Shown here: positions 1 to 6,402 of the stretch, piece by piece
Layout of the letters: the number at the start of each line of letters is the position of its first letter
How positions within the stretch are numbered: the first letter of the stretch is position 1
Source of the DNA: Gammaproteobacteria bacterium
GTDB lineage: Bacteria > Pseudomonadota > Gammaproteobacteria > Granulosicoccales > Granulosicoccaceae
Direction of reading: 5' to 3'
DNA length: 11,021 nucleotides
Assembly: GCA_020444765.1 (NCBI GenBank)
Contig: JAGRHW010000092.1
Coordinates: forward strand, 1 to 11,021
Notes under the pieces: model-generated
Seen by the model: the letters and a program-made list of their open reading frames with translations, nothing else
Database searches by the model: none
What the model was told of the DNA's origin: nothing
Program-made: the position numbers and the translations under genes

Positions 1-183
1 ACCATACGGGACAACGGGAGTATTACAACTATCGATAGTTCCGACAGCCGATACGGTCTTCGCGGTATACGTGAAAGAATCGACGCGCTCGGTGGCAAGG
101 TCGATATTGACGCTTCATTGACGGATCAATCAGGCTTCAGTATCAACTGCCGTATTCCGATGACTTCCAACCGGACAAGCTGA
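1..183 (+). CDS. Sensor histidine kinase, C-terminal end (partial)
   Basis: Frame 1 is open from the window edge to a TGA at 181-183 and encodes about 60 residues of the catalytic ATPase domain of a NarL/DegS-type (HisKA_3) histidine kinase. Visible motifs are an early DNG (G1-like box) and the sequence RYGLRGIRERIDALGG, which is the G2 box (GLxGIxER) typical of this kinase class, followed by the last beta strands of the domain. The 5' part, including any sensor and membrane segments and the phospho-accepting histidine, lies outside the window. The gene ends 4 bases before the response regulator start, so the two form a cognate two-component pair in one operon. By analogy with kinases beside PQQ and alcohol dehydrogenase genes it may sense alcohol oxidation; that role is inference. 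Confidence 0.88.
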   Translation, partial: TIRDNGSITTIDSSDSRYGLRGIRERIDALGGKVDIDASLTDQSGFSINCRIPMTSNRTS

Positions 184-187
184 ACCA

Positions 188-829
188 ATGAACGACAAGA
201 TAACCGTGTTACTCGTAGACGACCATGCCGTTGTACGCGCCGGCTACGGACAGGTGCTCAGCGGCTCCTCCCGGATTGAACTTATCGCTGAAGCCGAATC
301 AGGTGAAGAGGGGTACAGCTTGTATGTGCAACACCAGCCGGCGGTCGTGATCATGGATATTTCCTTGCCCGGAATCAGCGGTCTTGAATCCATCAGACGG
401 ATACTCGCCCGCGATGCCAATGCACGAATCCTGGTCTTCAGCATGCATGACGACACGGTTTTTGTGGAACAGGCTCTGCAAGCCGGAGCAATCGGCTACA
501 TCACCAAAAAAAGCGCTGCCAACACGCTGGTGGATGCCGTTCTGACCGTAGCCAAGGGTCAGCTCTATATCGATAACTCGCTGGCGCAGACTCTGGCCAT
601 GGAAAAAGCCCGCGGCCGAAGCAATGTCTTCAGTGACTTATCGACCCGTGAGTTTGAAATCTTCTGCCTGCTGGCCGAAGGCTTACCGACAACAACAATT
701 GCTACGAAGCTGTCGATAGCCCCCAAAACCGTGGCCAATTACAGCACGCAAATCAAATATAAGCTTGGCGTTAAAACCAATGCCGAAATCGCCCACCTGG
801 CGATTCGCTATGGCTTGATCCAGGCTTAA
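188..829 (+). CDS. NarL/LuxR-family response regulator
   Basis: A 213-residue two-component response regulator. The receiver domain spans about residues 5-120 and has all key residues: acidic pair D11/D12, phospho-acceptor D57 in the MDISLPG motif, S85 at the conserved Ser/Thr position, and K107. A LuxR-type helix-turn-helix occupies about residues 148-210 (LSTREFEIFCLLAEG, then a recognition helix around PKTVANY). It should bind DNA as a dimer after phosphorylation by the kinase encoded just upstream. The ATG follows the kinase stop by 4 bases with no strong Shine-Dalgarno sequence, which suggests translational coupling. LuxR-type regulators such as MoxX, AgmR/ErbR and MxaB control PQQ-dependent dehydrogenase and pqq genes in other proteobacteria. 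Proximity to the pqq operon makes a similar role plausible, but the sequence does not show the target. Confidence 0.95.
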   Translation: MNDKITVLLVDDHAVVRAGYGQVLSGSSRIELIAEAESGEEGYSLYVQHQPAVVIMDISLPGISGLESIRRILARDANARILVFSMHDDTVFVEQALQAGAIGYITKKSAANTLVDAVLTVAKGQLYIDNSLAQTLAMEKARGRSNVFSDLSTREFEIFCLLAEGLPTTTIATKLSIAPKTVANYSTQIKYKLGVKTNAEIAHLAIRYGLIQA

Positions 830-865
830 AAGCCCGCGCTGCATCCACCGCAGGTCAGAGTTAGG

Positions 866-892
866 GTATGCCGGTCAGACAAACCGGCATAC
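866..892. terminator. Hairpin between convergent genes
   Basis: A perfect 10-bp stem (GTATGCCGGT pairing with ACCGGCATAC) closes a 7-base loop 36 bases after the response regulator stop. It sits between two convergent genes, so a termination role is likely, perhaps for the two-component operon. There is no clear T-tract on either side, so it is not a textbook intrinsic terminator. Confidence 0.45.
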
Positions 893-953
893 TCATGCTC
901 TTATCGGGCGATCCGATACCCTGACCGATAAACAGCTAAAGAGCGGCCTGCTT

Positions 954-984
954 GAAAATCGGTGGCTTTCTCAGCCAAGCCGAT
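954..984 (-). terminator. Probable intrinsic terminator of gfa
   Basis: Read on the minus strand, an interrupted stem (ATCGG/CCGAT outer and GGCT/AGCC inner, with a small asymmetric internal loop and a 5-base apical loop) is followed directly by TTTTC. The hairpin occupies 958-984 and touches the gfa stop codon at 984-986. The stem plus T-run fits a rho-independent terminator for gfa. Confidence 0.55.
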
Positions 985-1550
985 CAGGCAGCACTGACGC
1001 CCGCGGTATGAGCAGCAATCAGATCCATCAGCGGCGGCGACAGACAGTCATAGGGCTCGAGGTTCAGCTCCTTCAGCCTGGCCCTGATTCCGCCCATCGC
1101 GGCCGGCGGTGTTCCTCCTTCGATCAATGAAGAAACAAACGCCGCAAACTCCGGAGCCGACCAGCCGTCTTCGTCGGATAGCTCGGTGTGAATAAAATCC
1201 AGTCCATAGAACGGATGGCTCTGGTCCTCGATCCGGCCGTACATATGCACACCGCAATCCTTGCAGGCGTAACGCTGAATGACCTGGCCGGGATCGATAA
1301 TATGCAACTTATCCCCGTTCGCGGTGACCGAAACGCTCTCTCTCGGTACAACGGCCACCTGCGAGAAAAGCGTGTTGTCCGGTTTCCAGCATTGCGTACA
1401 ACCGCAGACATGGTTATGCGCGGATTGCGATTTTATGGTGACTTCAACCGGGTTGGTTGCGCAATGGCATTTCAGGACACCTCCTGCAAACCCTTCCCTG
1501 CCGGGTTTGATGCCATGATCAACCGCTGGATGTATAGAAACTTGGCTCAT
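984..1550 (-). CDS. gfa: S-(hydroxymethyl)glutathione synthase (Gfa)
   Basis: A 188-residue glutathione-dependent formaldehyde-activating enzyme that accelerates condensation of formaldehyde with glutathione, the entry to GSH-linked formaldehyde oxidation. The sequence has the family's N-terminus ([13 protein letters not shown]) and zinc-binding cysteines: C28/C30 (CHC), C49/C51/C54 (CGCTQC) and C96/C99 (CKDC). It also has the conserved [16 protein letters not shown] and FYGLDFIH segments. The start at 1550 is chosen because AGGAGG lies 10 bases upstream and because the family begins there. The frame stays open to an earlier ATG at 1631, which would add 27 non-conserved residues behind a weaker AAGGTAG-type site. 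The gene is convergent with the response regulator and divergent from the pqq operon. Its presence fits formaldehyde production by a PQQ methanol dehydrogenase. The biochemical need for Gfa has been questioned because the reaction also occurs spontaneously. Confidence 0.93.
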   Translation of the reverse strand: MSQVSIHPAVDHGIKPGREGFAGGVLKCHCATNPVEVTIKSQSAHNHVCGCTQCWKPDNTLFSQVAVVPRESVSVTANGDKLHIIDPGQVIQRYACKDCGVHMYGRIEDQSHPFYGLDFIHTELSDEDGWSAPEFAAFVSSLIEGGTPPAAMGGIRARLKELNLEPYDCLSPPLMDLIAAHTAGVSAA

Positions 1551-1669
1551 TGTCTGGTTTCCTCCTGGGCTACTGATTGTTGACTTTTGACTGTCAGTGA
1601 ACAACGCCTTGATTGCCGAGATTAAACTCATGGTTCACTACCTTTTTTTTGGAATTACTTTATAAGTTT

Positions 1670-1694
1670 GGCCTGATATTTTTAAGCCCAGGCC
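1670..1694 (-). promoter_or_regulatory. Dyad in the gfa upstream region
   Basis: GGCCTG and CAGGCC form a perfect 6-bp inverted repeat with a 13-base spacer, 39 bases upstream of the earlier possible gfa ATG and 120 bases upstream of the preferred one. It could be a leader hairpin or an operator. The function is unknown. Confidence 0.2.
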
Positions 1695-1847
1695 GCCCTT
1701 GTAAAACCGAGTCTATGTTAAATCAACAGAGAAAAGTACTGATTAGGACGGGAAATTTTCCTTAAACAAAAAAACAATTTTTTATTTAAAATCAAATAGT
1801 TTTTGCGCAATAAAACTGCTACAAAATGTATTGAAGGCGATTCATCC

Positions 1848-1864
1848 TGTCCACTTTCTGGACA
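1848..1864. promoter_or_regulatory. Candidate operator: TGTCCA-N5-TGGACA
   Basis: A perfect inverted repeat of 6-base half-sites with a 5-base spacer lies in the middle of the divergent region. A further copy of the TGTCCA half-site is at 1875-1880. The arrangement resembles a site for a dimeric regulator, possibly the LuxR-type protein encoded at 188-829. No experiment or consensus confirms this. Confidence 0.25.
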
Positions 1865-2055
1865 ATAAAATCCTTGTCCAAGCAAGCCCTATTATTACAT
1901 CTACGGCACCTCTGTCCCGACCTGTTTCCGGTCCGGAGTAAATGCCACGGATTTTGCCGCTTGCGCCGCGAATCCCGGCAACGGATTTGATCTCGACCAA
2001 AACTGGAATTATCGAACCTAAGGACGGGATTTCTTCCTCCGTCTAATGGCGGCAA

Positions 2056-2084
2056 TTGACAGCTTATCGGTGACTACTTACGGT
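2056..2084 (+). promoter_or_regulatory. Sigma-70-like promoter of the pqq-associated operon
   Basis: A perfect -35 hexamer TTGACA (2056-2061) is separated by 17 bases from TACGGT (2079-2084), a weak -10 that keeps the T, A and final T of the consensus. The predicted start near 2091 would give a leader of about 22 bases containing AGAGG (2101-2105), 7 bases before the ATG at 2113. The weak -10 suggests a regulated promoter that needs an activator. Confidence 0.45.
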
Positions 2085-2112
2085 AATTCGAAACCGACAC
2101 AGAGGCTGATCG

Positions 2113-3237
2113 ATGAATCACCCTATCTCCCGAATGACCGCGCTTTGCTCGCTACTCGTTTATTCATGGGCCAGTCATGCAAGCGGCAGCGGCAACCTGT
2201 TTATCAGCAGTGAAAAGGATTCCGGCATTACCGTGCTCAACGGAACGACGCTTGAGACCGTCAGCAAGATAGGCACGGCCTCCCGTCCCCGTCATATGAT
2301 TTTCGATCAGGACAAGAAACGCATTTTCGTTGCCTGCGGGGATGGCAACGCCATCGATATCATCGATGTGGAGCAACTCAAGCTGGTCGACAGAATCGAA
2401 GGCATCGACGACCCGGAAGTCATTGAACTGAGCCCCGATGGAAAAACACTTTATATCTCTCTCGAAGACGAAGGCGCTCTCGGTGTACTTGATCTGGCCG
2501 CGTTTTTTTCCGCACGACAGGAGGAACCGGAGCTGACTATTGGCGAACCCGATGACGAAGACGATAGCGGTGATGGTGATGAGTCCGGCTCCGATGACGA
2601 CGATGATGATGATGACGATGACGACGGCGAAGAAAGCCAAAGCTCCATCCCCGGTCTGGAGAAAATCCCGGTCGGGCTCGAACCCGAAGGCGTATTGGTC
2701 AGCCCTGACGGCTCGAGAACTTACGTCACATCAGAAGTCGCCAATACCGTTCATGTCGTCGACAATGAAAACAAGGAACTGATCAACAATATCGTCGTCG
2801 GCAACCGACCAAGACGCTTTGCCTTGAGCAACGACGGCAAGGAGCTCTGGGTATCGAACGAGCTGAGTGCCTCTGTAACCATCCTGGATACAGAGACTTA
2901 TGAAATCATCGATACCATCGAGTTCTTGCCGCCGGGCTTCAGAAAGGAGGATGTCACGCCTGTCGGCATCATGATGACCAGCGACGGCAATACCACAATC
3001 GTCGCGCTCGGGCGGGCCAACCATGTGGCTTTCGTTGACACAAAATCCCGGAAGATCGAAAGTTACACCCTTGTAGGAACGCGCGCCTGGAATGCCGCTC
3101 TGACCAAAGACGATAAAACGCTTTATGTAGTCAACGGCCTGAGTGACGACATTTCGGTCATCGACATGGCAAGCAAAAAAGCCGTAAAGTCTGTCCCGGT
3201 CGGCCGTGTTCCCTATATGATTCTTGTCGATGATTAA
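2113..3237 (+). CDS. PQQ-associated YVTN beta-propeller protein with Asp-rich insertion
   Basis: A 374-residue periplasmic beta-propeller of the 'PQQ-dependent catabolism-associated beta-propeller' family. Residues 1-23 look like a Sec signal peptide ending near SHA. Repeats of the YVTN/NHL type follow, each with a pattern like LSPDGKTLYIS or VSPDGSRTYVTSE, ending at residue 374 after VPVGRVPYMILVDD. An Asp/Glu-rich insertion (about residues 137-176, with eleven consecutive Asp at 161-171) interrupts one blade, between the VLDL strand and EKIPVGLEPEG. Family members normally join these by a short turn. An AGAGG site 7 bases upstream supports the ATG at 2113. It is the first gene of the operon and overlaps the next gene by 8 bases. 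The family accompanies PQQ alcohol dehydrogenase and ABC transporter genes; its molecular role is not established. Confidence 0.85.
   Translation: MNHPISRMTALCSLLVYSWASHASGSGNLFISSEKDSGITVLNGTTLETVSKIGTASRPRHMIFDQDKKRIFVACGDGNAIDIIDVEQLKLVDRIEGIDDPEVIELSPDGKTLYISLEDEGALGVLDLAAFFSARQEEPELTIGEPDDEDDSGDGDESGSDDDDDDDDDDDGEESQSSIPGLEKIPVGLEPEGVLVSPDGSRTYVTSEVANTVHVVDNENKELINNIVVGNRPRRFALSNDGKELWVSNELSASVTILDTETYEIIDTIEFLPPGFRKEDVTPVGIMMTSDGNTTIVALGRANHVAFVDTKSRKIESYTLVGTRAWNAALTKDDKTLYVVNGLSDDISVIDMASKKAVKSVPVGRVPYMILVDD
2593..2625 (+). repeat. GAY trinucleotide run encoding 11 consecutive Asp
   Basis: Eleven tandem GAT/GAC codons lie inside the propeller gene and form the core of a longer acidic tract (about 2521-2640). 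The codons are mixed GAT and GAC rather than a pure repeat. This lowers the slippage rate and suggests the acidic protein sequence is itself selected. Confidence 0.9.
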
Positions 3238-4426
3238 TTCTTTTGCGAGCAAAGTCATTATCATGCTGATCCTGTCGGTGATCTTTACTTCACCGGCCAG
3301 GACTGCGGATGACACCACCGGTCTATTCACCATCGGTTTTTTGCAGTTAAAGTCCGACAAGCGTTATTCAAAAAAAGTCAGTTACGCGCGCTATCTGATG
3401 CAGGCAACGGGTAGACCGTTTGCCGGCGCCAAAGTCGCTCTGACGGAAATAGCCTTTCACGGCAAAGGGGCCGGGGTTGATTTTGAGCTCAAAAGACTCA
3501 GTGGCAAAAACGCCGAAGAGCTGCTGGCTCTGGTCGAATCGGCTCTGGCCGAGGGCGTTGAACATTTTATCGCCGATCTTCCCGCCCCGGAGCTCCAGCA
3601 GCTATCGGCCGGCCTCAAGGGTAAAAAACTCCTGCTCTACAATGCTTCCGCGATGGAAAACCGCTTGCGACAGGAATCCTGCCAGGCCAACCTGATGCAC
3701 ATCATCCCCAGCCACGCCATGCTGATGGACAGTTTGTCCCAGTATCTGGTATTCAAGAAATGGCGCAATGTGCTTTTACTCGAAGGACCGACAGACAATG
3801 ATGCGGCAATGCTCGAAGCCTTCCTCCGTTCGGCCAAACGCTACGGCCTGAATCTGGTCGACCGGCGACAATTCGTTTTCGGCAACAACCCCAGAGAGCG
3901 GGACAAGAACAATATAGCGATTCTGACCACCGGCAAGGACTATGATGTGGTGATGGTGATAGATACCGACGGCGAGTTCGCCCGTGACGTGCCCTATCAG
4001 ACCTTACGGCCACAACTGACCGTCGGCACGGAAGGCCTGGCGGCGCTGGCCTGGCATTGGGCCTGGGAAAGACATGGCGCGCCGCAACTGGAAAAGCGCT
4101 TTGAGAAATCGGCCAAACGCCCGATGAGCAGCGTCGACTGGGCGGCCTGGCTGGCCGTCAAAATCATTGCGGAAGCCGTGCAAAAAACCAAAAGCGCCGA
4201 TTTCGATACGATCAGATCTTTCTTGAGCGGACCGGATTTTATCGTCGATGCCTTCAAGGGCAATCCGTCGAGCTTCCGCCCCTGGAACAACCAGTTGCGC
4301 CAGCCCGTCTTGCTGGCAACGCATAACTGGATCGTCGAACGTGCGCCGCTGAAAGGCTTTCTGCACAAGACCAACAATCTCGATGGAATCGGTCTGGATG
4401 AAAATGAATCAAACTGCAAATTCTGA
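3230..4426 (+). CDS. Periplasmic substrate-binding protein, PQQ-dependent alcohol dehydrogenase system
   Basis: A 398-residue protein of the type I periplasmic binding fold (LivK-like), matching the family of ABC substrate-binding proteins associated with PQQ alcohol dehydrogenases. The N-terminus is a signal peptide (about residues 1-25, hydrophobic IIMLILSVIFT, likely cleaved after ARTA). Family-like segments follow: FTIGFLQL at the first strand, LLLYNASAMENRLRQESC and HIIPSHAMLMDSLSQYLV in the centre, and a conserved C-terminal Asp-Glu-x-Glu-Ser-x-Cys ending. The ATG at 3230 overlaps the propeller stop by 8 bases and yields a complete signal peptide; a TTG two codons earlier (3224) is less likely. 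No ATPase or permease partner lies in this operon, so it may work with a transporter encoded elsewhere or act as a sensor or carrier. The ligand is unknown. Confidence 0.85.
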   Translation: MINSFASKVIIMLILSVIFTSPARTADDTTGLFTIGFLQLKSDKRYSKKVSYARYLMQATGRPFAGAKVALTEIAFHGKGAGVDFELKRLSGKNAEELLALVESALAEGVEHFIADLPAPELQQLSAGLKGKKLLLYNASAMENRLRQESCQANLMHIIPSHAMLMDSLSQYLVFKKWRNVLLLEGPTDNDAAMLEAFLRSAKRYGLNLVDRRQFVFGNNPRERDKNNIAILTTGKDYDVVMVIDTDGEFARDVPYQTLRPQLTVGTEGLAALAWHWAWERHGAPQLEKRFEKSAKRPMSSVDWAAWLAVKIIAEAVQKTKSADFDTIRSFLSGPDFIVDAFKGNPSSFRPWNNQLRQPVLLATHNWIVERAPLKGFLHKTNNLDGIGLDENESNCKF

Positions 4427-4435
4427 AGTCAAGCC

Positions 4436-5356
4436 ATGAAAATACAGGTACTGGGCTCTGCGGCAGGCGGCGGGTTCCCACAATGGAACTGCAACTGCCA
4501 TAACTGCGACGGCTTCCGCAAGGGAACGCTTGAGGCCAGTCGGCGCACACAATCCTCGATCTGTATAAGCAGCAACGGCGAAGACTGGATTCTTTTTAAT
4601 ACATCTCCGGATATTCTCGCTCAACTCGCATCCTTCCCGCCGCTGCAACCGGCCCGCAGGATTCGCGACACGGGCATTGCCGCGATCATACTCATGGACA
4701 GTCAGATCGATCATACAACCGGTTTGCTGATGTTGCGTGAGGGATGTCCACACGATGTCTGGTGTACGGATATGGTGTATCAGGATCTGAGCACGGGTTT
4801 TCCGCTGTTCAACATGCTTGAGCACTGGAACGGCGGACTCAATCACCATGTCATCCCTATCGAAGAAGGCCGCAATACATTCCGGATCGACAAGGCGCCT
4901 GGCTTGCAGTTTACCGCAACACCCTTAAGCAGCAACGCTCCGCCTTATTCACCGCATCGGAATAACCCTCATCCGGGCGACAATATCGGGATTTTCGTAC
5001 TGGATGAAAACAGTGGAAAATCCCTGTTTTATGCACCGGGCCTGGGGCAGATTGAAACACACCTCGCCCCTTTTATGGAGCAAGCCGACTGCCTGCTCGT
5101 CGACGGAACGATCTGGACCGATGACGAACTCATCAGTCGTGGTGTCGGCGACAAGACCGGCGCGGAAATGGGCCATCTTTGCCAGTCAGATCCCGGCGGC
5201 ATGATTGAATATCTTGACACACTGGAAAAACCCAGAAAAATACTTATCCACATCAATAATACAAATCCAATACTCGATGAGAATTCCGCCGAGCGGATGG
5301 AACTGACCCGTCACGGTATTGAAGTATCCCATGACGGAATGAGTATTGAGCTATAG
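4436..5356 (+). CDS. pqqB: PqqB, PQQ biosynthesis hydroxylase (metallo-beta-lactamase fold)
   Basis: A 306-residue PqqB, matching the family's usual length of about 300-310. It starts with [19 protein letters not shown], the family signature. The CNCHNC segment (C19, C21, C24) is the structural zinc site, and [10 protein letters not shown] (D88, D92, H93) is the remnant of the metallo-beta-lactamase metal motif. The [19 protein letters not shown] and [13 protein letters not shown] segments are also conserved. PqqB is reported to hydroxylate the tyrosine ring of the cross-linked Glu-Tyr intermediate using iron and oxygen, supplying the substrate for later steps. The ATG lies 9 bases after the previous stop with only a weak ribosome site, so coupling with the binding-protein gene is likely. 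Its TAG stop is part of the Shine-Dalgarno sequence of pqqC, and pqqC continues in the same frame. Confidence 0.98.
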   Translation: MKIQVLGSAAGGGFPQWNCNCHNCDGFRKGTLEASRRTQSSICISSNGEDWILFNTSPDILAQLASFPPLQPARRIRDTGIAAIILMDSQIDHTTGLLMLREGCPHDVWCTDMVYQDLSTGFPLFNMLEHWNGGLNHHVIPIEEGRNTFRIDKAPGLQFTATPLSSNAPPYSPHRNNPHPGDNIGIFVLDENSGKSLFYAPGLGQIETHLAPFMEQADCLLVDGTIWTDDELISRGVGDKTGAEMGHLCQSDPGGMIEYLDTLEKPRKILIHINNTNPILDENSAERMELTRHGIEVSHDGMSIEL

Positions 5357-5371
5357 GAGGATACGGTCATT
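5354..5371 (+). promoter_or_regulatory. Strong ribosome binding site followed by AUU start of pqqC
   Basis: TAGGAGG at 5354-5360 combines the pqqB stop with a near-perfect Shine-Dalgarno sequence. Eight bases then lead to ATT at 5369-5371, in frame with the conserved PqqC N-terminus. No ATG, GTG or TTG occurs in this frame between the pqqB stop and 5471. The spacing is ideal for initiation at ATT and poor for the alternative ACG (5363), which would be only 2 bases from GGAGG. Confidence 0.75.
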
Positions 5372-6130
5372 AACGCCAACGCACAGCAGCCGCTCTCCAG
5401 AGAGGAGTTTGAAAATGCCCTGAGGGCCAAGGGCCGGCTCTATCATATACACCATCCGTATCATAAGGCGATGTACGAGGGCCGCAGTACGCCCGAACAA
5501 ATCCGCGGCTGGGTTGCAAACCGCTACTATTATCAAATCAACATTCCTCTCAAAGACGCGGCGATCATGGCTAACTGCCCGGAGCCGCAGATCCGTCGTC
5601 ACTGGGTACAGCGAATTCTCGACCATGACGGTTTTGAAGAATCGGCCGGTGGTATCGAAGCCTGGCTGGCGCTTGCCGTGGCAGTCGGTCTTACCCGCGA
5701 GGAAGTCATTGCCGAACAACATGTTCTGCCCGGTGTGCGCTTTGCGGTGGACGCCTATGTCAACTTCGCCCGCCGCGCAAACTGGCAGGAAGCGGCCAGC
5801 TCCTCGCTGACCGAATTGTTTGCCCCGGAGATTCATCAATCCCGCCTGGAAGCCTGGCCGGTGCACTACCCCTGGATCGACGAAACCGGCTATAGTTATT
5901 TCCGTAAACGCCTGTCGGAAGCGCGGCGCGACGTCGACCACGGTCTGGCGATCACGCTTGATTATTACCAGACCCGCGAGCAGCAGGAACGCGCATTGAA
6001 CATACTGCAATTCAAGCTCGATATCCTCTGGAGCATGCTGGACGCCATGAGCATGGCCTATGAACTGAACCGGCCACCCTACCACACGGTTACGGATGAA
6101 CAGGTATACCATCGGCGGATTTTCTTATGA
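5369..6130 (+). CDS. pqqC: PqqC, pyrroloquinoline-quinone synthase (likely AUU start)
   Basis: PqqC is a cofactor-free oxidase that catalyses the last PQQ step: ring closure and eight-electron oxidation of AHQQ with molecular oxygen. From the ATT at 5369 the product is 253 residues, close to the roughly 250 of Klebsiella PqqC. The known active-site residues appear with a constant +2 offset from Klebsiella numbering: Y25, H26, R52, Q56, K62, R82, H86, H156, R159, Y177, R181 and K216. The first in-frame ATG (5471) would remove 34 residues including Y25 and H26 of the YHIHHP motif, so it cannot be the functional start. No ATG, GTG or TTG lies between the pqqB stop and that motif, while GGAGG sits 8 bases before ATT. 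pqqC is in the same frame as pqqB and overlaps pqqD by ATGA. Confidence 0.93.
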   Translation: MNANAQQPLSREEFENALRAKGRLYHIHHPYHKAMYEGRSTPEQIRGWVANRYYYQINIPLKDAAIMANCPEPQIRRHWVQRILDHDGFEESAGGIEAWLALAVAVGLTREEVIAEQHVLPGVRFAVDAYVNFARRANWQEAASSSLTELFAPEIHQSRLEAWPVHYPWIDETGYSYFRKRLSEARRDVDHGLAITLDYYQTREQQERALNILQFKLDILWSMLDAMSMAYELNRPPYHTVTDEQVYHRRIFL

Positions 6131-6402
6131 TCGGCTTAGACACAACACCAGCCATAAACCCGTTATATCGCATGCAGTTCGAGAAAACGCAAGCCTGTTA
6201 CGTACTGCTTTATCCGGAAGGCATGATCAAGCTGAATGGCAGCGCCGGTGAAATCCTGCAGCTGGTCGACGGCAAACTCAATGTCGGGCAGATCATCCAG
6301 GCACTCAAAAAGCGTTTTCCGGATGTGGATGATATCGAAGCCGATATTCTGGAATTTCTGGCCGATGCCGACCAGCGCCGATGGATAACAGTCGACCAGT
6401 AA
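6127..6402 (+). CDS. pqqD: PqqD, PqqA-binding peptide chaperone
   Basis: A 91-residue PqqD, the usual length. PqqD binds the ribosomally made PqqA peptide and presents it to the radical SAM enzyme PqqE for the Glu-Tyr cross-link. The pattern is typical of the family's winged-helix fold: an early strand region with a Tyr-Val-Leu-Leu-Tyr-Pro-Glu-Gly segment, then [22 protein letters not shown], and a C-terminal helix around [14 protein letters not shown]. Its ATG overlaps the pqqC stop (ATGA), and the next gene begins 22 bases before its own stop. In most pqq operons pqqE follows directly; here a peptidase gene occupies that place. In some bacteria PqqD is fused to PqqC or PqqE, but here it is separate. 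Confidence 0.96.
   Translation: MIGLDTTPAINPLYRMQFEKTQACYVLLYPEGMIKLNGSAGEILQLVDGKLNVGQIIQALKKRFPDVDDIEADILEFLADADQRRWITVDQ

Larger units (their letters stand above)
1632..2112. other. Divergent intergenic region, no clear gene
   Basis: This 480-base stretch separates gfa (minus strand) from the pqq-associated operon (plus strand). The gfa-proximal half, about 1640-1830, is markedly AT-rich with A and T runs; the rest has average composition. It holds several short dyads: GGCCTG/CAGGCC at 1670-1694, GGAAATTTTCC at 1751-1761, TTGCGCAA at 1803-1810 and TGTCCA/TGGACA at 1848-1864. A promoter-like sequence lies at 2056-2084. A 34-codon ATG reading frame (1942-2046) exists but has no recognisable homology. 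I looked for pqqA (a short peptide with Glu-x3-Tyr) on both strands and did not find it. The region probably carries the divergent promoters and regulator sites. Confidence 0.7.

Noticed and set aside
1740..1815. AT-rich tract as a replication origin or phage attachment site
   Set aside because: There are no iterons, DnaA boxes, integrase gene or duplicated flanks; it is more simply a promoter-region AT tract.
1632..2112. pqqA in the gap before the pqq-associated operon
   Set aside because: No short frame on either strand contains the Glu-x3-Tyr motif or the usual Trp/Lys-Pro start of PqqA.
2164..2640. Minus-strand open frame of 158 residues opposite the propeller gene
   Set aside because: It is antisense to a well-supported gene; its Ile/Val-rich stretch is just the complement of the Asp codon run.
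3224..3229. TTG at 3224 as start of the binding-protein gene
   Set aside because: The ATG two codons later gives a complete signal peptide and is the more usual start codon; neither has a clear Shine-Dalgarno sequence.
5351..6112. Minus-strand open frame of 253 residues opposite pqqC
   Set aside because: It is antisense to a gene with all catalytic residues intact; long antisense frames are common at this base composition.
5471..6130. pqqC beginning at the first ATG (219 residues)
   Set aside because: It would delete 34 conserved N-terminal residues including active-site Tyr-His of the YHIHHP motif, and no Shine-Dalgarno sequence precedes this ATG.
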